Assembly (NCBI GenBank): GCA_014529385.2
Contig: CM043967.1
Location: forward strand, 67,001 to 131,000
Direction of reading: 5' to 3'
DNA length: 64,000 bases
Origin: Adiantum capillus-veneris
Lineage: Eukaryota > Streptophyta > Polypodiopsida > Polypodiales > Pteridaceae
The translations under genes were made by a program, and so were the position numbers. This document shows, one piece after another, positions 58,629 to 64,000 of this stretch (position 1 is the stretch's first letter; every line of letters begins with the position of its first letter). The notes under the pieces are model-generated. The model saw only the letters and a list, made by a program, of their open reading frames with translations, was not told the origin of the DNA and searched no databases.

Positions 58629-59612
58629 GAGAGAATAGACAGGTGATGAAAGCCCTCGGGGGTGTGAGGGAGAACTATTCTCTTGCAATATTTACAACAA
58701 CCTTATGTTCGGCGAGGTGGCACATCATGGTGATAGAGAGATAGTGAACCTACTTGGTGCATTCTCTAGAGATGATTTATTGACATGAAAACTTGCTGAC
58801 ATGAGTGTGTGTGCATCGACCATTGGAGTCGAGATGTGGACATAGCTTCCTCTGCATAGTACAAATTCCCAAAGAAAATTGCTACACTAAGTTCCTCTCT
58901 TGTGATGCAGATGTTGCCAATTCCTCCCATCAAAATAGTACCAAGTGTTGACCTCTCATGAACTTGCCCCCCCCCCCCCCCCCTACCCCCCCCCGATAGT
59001 GACCTCTCTGTGCCCTTTTATAGGTGTTGGTTGCTTTAGATTAGGATAATCTAGTGTGATTAGGGTAATCTAATCAGGGGAGAAAAAGCAAGGTGGTGGG
59101 CCCTGGGTGGTTCACCCTTGCTTTGTATTGGGAAATATTACAAGGGAAACCTCTAGGTGGGCCTTTGTGACCATCACCTAGAGAGATGAGAATTTACAAA
59201 TTTGGGATTTTTACAAGATTTGGTTGAAATTGGGAAAAAAATGATGATAACCTACGGTTTTTACTGAAGAGGGCATCGTGGATGTGATGCTGGCAAATGG
59301 CGACCTTGCTGGTGCGTCTGTGTAGCGCGCTCATCACTTTCGAGGTCGGCCGGGGCATGCCTTCGGCGCCTTTGCTTGTTTTGGTGTCGGTGTCGCGAGA
59401 TTTAGGTCGTCTTCCTTCTTGTCAATGTCGATGTCTTTTGGTTTTTCTTCTTCTCTTTTTTTAATGCTATGAGTATGCGTATATACATGCGTGTATATTT
59501 GTGTGTGTGAGTGTGAGTGTGTATATGTATGGATGTATGTATGTGCGTATTAGCATGTGTGTGTGTATATATGCGTGTCGACCAATGTGCGTGGGAATGG
59601 GGGGGACTATAT

Positions 59613-59617
<5 letters not shown>

Positions 59618-59658
<41 letters not shown>

Positions 59659-59667
59659 TATATATAT
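59618..59667. repeat. (TA)n microsatellite
   Basis: A TA run of about 50 bp with one GATA interruption, followed by a T run. Confidence 0.95.
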
Positions 59668-59760
59668 TTTTTTTAATTTTTCGGTGGTTCTTATTGCAAA
59701 GAATGGCGTGGATGAGAGATGGGGAGAGTGTCTGTGCGAGGGCGCAGTGTGTGGGTAAGG

Positions 59761-59762
<2 letters not shown>

Positions 59763-59849
<87 letters not shown>

Positions 59850-59850
59850 C
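59763..59850. repeat. (GT)n microsatellite
   Basis: About 85 bp of pure GT, ending in GCGTGCGTGCG. Confidence 0.97.
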
Positions 59851-60126
59851 GTGCGCAACGTCTACGGGCTGAGAGCGAGAGTGAGGAGATAGCGGCCTGC
59901 ACAACACAGCGCGCGAGAGAGAGAGAGTGAGGGTGGGGTGAAGTGGAGAGGGAGGGAGAGGGAGATAGGGTGTGTGTGTGTGTGGCATCTTTTTTCCAAT
60001 GCGCCCGCACGGGTTGGGTCCGGGAGCAAGAGAGAGAGCATGACCTGGGTGGCCCATATCCGACAGAGGATGCAAAAGGGGAGAGGGGGTATAGTCAACG
60101 GAAAAGAGGGGGAGGGTTTTAGGAGT

Positions 60127-60194
<68 letters not shown>
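60127..60194. repeat. (GA)n microsatellite
   Basis: A pure GA run of about 68 bp. Confidence 0.96.
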
Positions 60195-60198
<4 letters not shown>

Positions 60199-60296
60199 TT
60201 CCTATATGGCGGGTTCCCACCGTGGGGGAGAGCAAGAGAGTGTGTGTGAGTGAGGGGGGGGGATAGGATAAGGAAAGAGTGGCTATGTGGAGGGGA

Positions 60297-60302
<6 letters not shown>

Positions 60303-60386
<84 letters not shown>

Positions 60387-60392
60387 GAAGAG

Positions 60393-60455
<63 letters not shown>
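60303..60455. repeat. (GA)n followed by a ~60-base poly-G run
   Basis: GA repeats (60303-60380), GGGGAAGAGGGA, then about 60 uninterrupted G residues to 60455. A G run this long would form quadruplexes, and it is also a typical site of sequencing error. Confidence 0.9.
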
Positions 60456-60458
<3 letters not shown>

Positions 60459-60595
60459 GGCCTGTGGTCCGCTAGAGTTGGGAAGAAAACAAGGGGGGGT
60501 TTATAGGGAGGAGAGTGAGGCCGAAGAGGGTGTGGACGAGAGGGGAGATGGGGTGGGTATAGTATGGCGGCCTGCTAGGGTTTCGATGTGGACGA

Positions 60596-60731
<136 letters not shown>

Positions 60732-61112
60732 TAATATTTGAAATGCGTGGCAGACTGCCAGAGGGGTGTGACACTGGCATCCCATCTTATGCTCCCACTG
60801 GGCCAGGTGATGTAGCGGTAGAGTAAATGAGAGAGAGAGTTGGCGGAGCCAAGGAGTAGGAGAGAGAGAGAGGCTCTGTCTTCTGGAAATAATGGAGAGG
60901 TGTGGACAAATTGGTGGCACCCGGTTGGTGGTTAAGCCTAAAGGGTGGTGAATGGTCAAGAACTTTCCCCTTTTTATGGTTTTCCTTTGGTAATATGCTC
61001 TCCCCTTCTTGGGGTATGGTTTTCACGGTCGCGGTTTTGAAAACCGGCCGTCATTAGCCCTCCCCTTTTGGCTAGAGGCATTCATGTCTCTAGCCCTGAC
61101 TTTGATTCTTCT

Positions 61113-61467
61113 TCAGCTGATCTGTAGGAGCCGATATCGAGTTGCCTTCTGAACTAGCCATTCTATTTGGCCATTGGTGAGATTTTTGGGATATTCATGA
61201 ATCTGCAACAGGTTCGGGTGATAGCCTGTTCTTTGGAATAGTGTGGGCTGGTTAAATGGGAAGCCCATGGTTTCCAGAACCTTTTGCCAGTTTCCTCTTG
61301 GATCCCAAGTGAAGAATAGGATCATTATCTATAGTGTCCAAACAATAAAATTTGCATGCTAAATAGGACCAAATTTGTAACCACCAGTAGCGAGAGGAGA
61401 AATGAGCATCTTGGCTCCTGCAAAGAAAGAACTGAAAATTATGCCAAGTGGTGGATCTTTGATGCAC
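61113..61467 (-). pseudogene. Unidentified coding-like fragment
   Basis: Two overlapping minus-strand frames of about 70 codons each. One has FSSRYWWLQIWSYLACKFYC, DTIDNDPILHLGSKRKLA; the other has WDPRGNWQKVLETMGFPFNQ. They look like the two sides of a frameshift in one protein, because the first stays protein-like up to where the second starts to. I do not recognise it. It lies at the right end of the insertion, partly overlapping the satellite junction. Confidence 0.3.
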
Positions 61468-64000
61468 CTACTTCCCAATTATTAGTGTAAATGGCCAAGT
61501 GGTGGATCTATGATCTACTCATCCCAGAAACATTGTGTAAAATTAGAACTATTATGATGGCCAAGTGTTGAATGCACGATACTTTAGGACATGGTTAGAA
61601 TGGCAAAGCTCATCCCACAAATATTGTGTAGAATTACAAGTGTTATCATGGCCAAGTGTTGAATGCACCTAACTTTAAGACATGGTTAGAATGGCTAAGT
61701 GGTGGATCTAGGACACACCAATAATTCAAACCACAATTCAAGGCTTTGTTATAATGGCCAAGTAGTGGATCTTTGATGCACCTACTTTTTAATTCTTAGT
61801 CTAAATGGCCAGGTGGTGGATCTATGATCTACTCATTGCACAAACATTGTGTAAAATTACAAGTGTTATCATGGCCAAGTGTTCAATGTACCTAACAATA
61901 AGACATGGTTAGAATCGTCAAGTGGTGGATCTAGGACACACCAACAATTTGAACCACAATTCAAGCCTTCGTTATAATGGCCAAGTGGTGGATCTTTAAT
62001 ACACCTACTTCCCAACTCTTAGTCTAAATGGCCAAGTGGTGAATCTAGGATCTACTCATCCCACAAACATTGTGTAAAATTACAAGTGTTATGATGGCCA
62101 AGTGTTGAATGCACACCTAACTATACGACATGGTTAGAATTTCAAGTGGTGGATCTAGGAGACACAAACAATTGGATCCAAGTGGCCAAGTAGTGGAACT
62201 TTGATGCACCTACTTCTTAATTCTTAGTCTAAATGCCCAAATAGTGGATCTAGGATCTACTCATCCAATAACCATTGGGTCAAAAATAGAACTATTACGA
62301 TGGCCAAGTGTTAAAGGCACCTAGCTTTAAGACATGGGTTAGAATGGCCAAGTGGTGGATCTAGGAGGCACCAACACTTGGATCCACATTTCAAGCATTT
62401 GTTATTATAATGGCCAAGTGGTGGATGTTGGATGTATCTACTTCCTTTTTCCTAGTCTAAATGACCAAGTGGTAGATCTAGGATCTACTCATCACACAAA
62501 CATTGGGTAAAAATTACAAATGTTATGATGGCCAAGTGTTGAATGCACCTAACTTTAAGACATGGGTTAGAATGGCCAAGTGGTGGATCTAGGAGACACC
62601 AACAATTGGATCCACATTTCATGCCTTTGTTTATAATGGCCATGTGGTGGATATTTGATGCACCTACTTCCCAATTCTTAGTCTAAATGGACAAATGATG
62701 GGTCTAGGATCTACTCATCACACAAACATTGTGTAAAATTACAAATGTTATGATGGACAGGTGTTGAATGCACCTAACTTTAAGACATGGGTTAGAATGG
62801 CAAAGTGGTGGATCTGGGAGACACCAACAATTGGATCCACATTTCAAGCCTTTGTTATAATGGCGAAGTGGTGGATCTTTGATGCACCTACTTCCCAATT
62901 GTTAGTCTAAATGGCCAAGTGGTGGATCTAATATCTACTCATCCCACAACCATTGTGTAAAATTACAAGTGTTATGATGGCTAAGTGTTGAATGCACCTA
63001 CTTTAAGACATGTGTTAGAATGGCCAAGTGGTGGATCTAGGAGACACCAACAATTGCATCCACATTTCAAGCCTTCTAATGGCCAAGTGGTGGATCTTTG
63101 ATGCACCTATTTCTGAATTCTTAGTATGAATGGCCAAGTGGTGGATCTAGCATGCTAGATCCGCTCATCCCACAAACATTGCATAGAATTACAAGTGTTA
63201 TGATGGCCAAGTGTTGAATGCACCTAACTTTAAGACATGGTTAGAAGGGCTAAGTGGTGGATCCTGGACACACCAACAATTCAAACCGCAATGCAAGCCA
63301 TTGTTATACTGGCCAAGTAGTGGATCTTTAATGCACCTACTTTCTAATTCTTAGTATAAATGGTCTACTCATCGCACAAACATTGTGTAAAATTACAAGT
63401 GTTATCATGGCCAAGTGTTCAATGTACCTAACTTAAAGACATGGTTAGAATCGCCAAGTGGTGGATCTAGGACACACCAACAATTTGAACCGCAATTCAA
63501 GCCTTCATTACAATCGCCAAGTGGTGGATCTTTAATACACCTACTTCCCAACTCTTAGTCTAAATGGCCAAGTGGTGAATCTAGGATCTACTCATCCCAC
63601 AAACATTCTGTAAAATTACAAGTGTTATGATGGCCAAGTGTTGAATGCACCTAACTCTAAGACATGGTTAGAATTCCAAGTGGTGGATCTAGGAGACACA
63701 AACAATTGGATCCAAGTGGCCAAGTAGTGGAACTTTGATGCACCTACTTCTTAATTCTTAGTCTAAATGTCCAAATAGTGGATCTAGGATCTACTCATCC
63801 AATAATCATTGGGTCAAAATTAGAACTATTACGATGGCCAGGTGTTAAAGGCACCTAGGTTTAAGACATGGGTTAGAATGGCCAAGTGGTGGATCTAGGA
63901 GGCACCAACACTTGGATCCACATTTCAAGCATTTGTTATTATAATGGCCAAGTGGTGGATGTTGGATGTATCTACTTCCTTTTTCCTAGTCTAAATGACC
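61441..64000. repeat. Higher-order tandem satellite, second block
   Basis: The same submonomers continue to the end of the window and beyond. Some units are incomplete: around 61600 and 63360 part of a submonomer is deleted. An internal segmental duplication is visible: about 61800-62460 and 63380-64000 share the same order of variants, including AATTGGATCCAAGTGGCCAAG and GTGTTAAAGGCACCTAG. Confidence 0.93.

Noticed and set aside
59467-60075. ORF of about 200 codons across TA/GT runs
   Set aside because: Composed of Thr-His and Ile-Tyr repeats produced by dinucleotide runs.

Overview
This is a non-genic, transposon-dominated eukaryotic window. Its mix of plant-type Ty1/copia and Ty3/gypsy elements, GT-AG introns, very long CT/GA microsatellites and a NIF/FCP1-like domain of a plant-typical form points to a land plant. 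A seed-free plant such as a fern or lycophyte is my guess, at low confidence. I see no convincing host gene, tRNA, rRNA or CRISPR array. Nearly every coding stretch belongs to a mobile element, and most carry stops or frameshifts.

The centrepiece is a large DNA transposon family that I do not recognise, present twice: copy A (11267-26422) and copy B (38842-48820). All four ends read CATTAGGA going inward. In both copies a multi-exon transposase-like gene (T) reads inward from one end and a gene of unknown function (R) reads inward from the other. A histone H3-like gene and a second unknown gene (M) lie between them. In copy A the H3 gene is much more than a histone. Five exons with matching phases encode about 827 residues: an H3-like tail (ARTK...TARK), an H3 histone fold, a linker, a Ulp1/C48 SUMO-protease domain, an acidic segment and an FCP1/NIF-type HAD phosphatase domain. 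Copy B has an H3-like protein whose tail begins ARTKQTA, with no Ulp1 or phosphatase part. Between its convergent genes copy B carries three very long tandem hairpins. Copy A has a large CT-rich fold-back between its divergent genes.

Layout: 1-3650, decayed minus-strand Ty3/gypsy element cut by the window edge. 3650-9200, CT/GA arrays, a LINE-type ORF1 and an unknown ORF. 9445-11266, decayed copia remnant. 11267-26422, copy A, with a young full-length copia (14933-20488, 5-bp target duplication) inserted inside its Ulp1 domain. 26864-27139, copia scrap. 27138-38776, plus-strand gypsy pol, split by a young 8.8-kb gag-protease-only LTR element (28821-37669). 38842-48820, copy B. 48821-51000, protease and WIPK-repeat remnant of another LTR element. 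51795-52674, four palindromes spaced 286 bp. 52840-57327, LTR element with a gag-like ORF and a long coiled-coil ORF, ending in a 932-bp LTR. 57328-64000, higher-order tandem satellite interrupted at 58396-61440 by a microsatellite-rich insertion.

Intron boundaries, domain calls and residue numbers were read by eye. No alignments or database searches were run.
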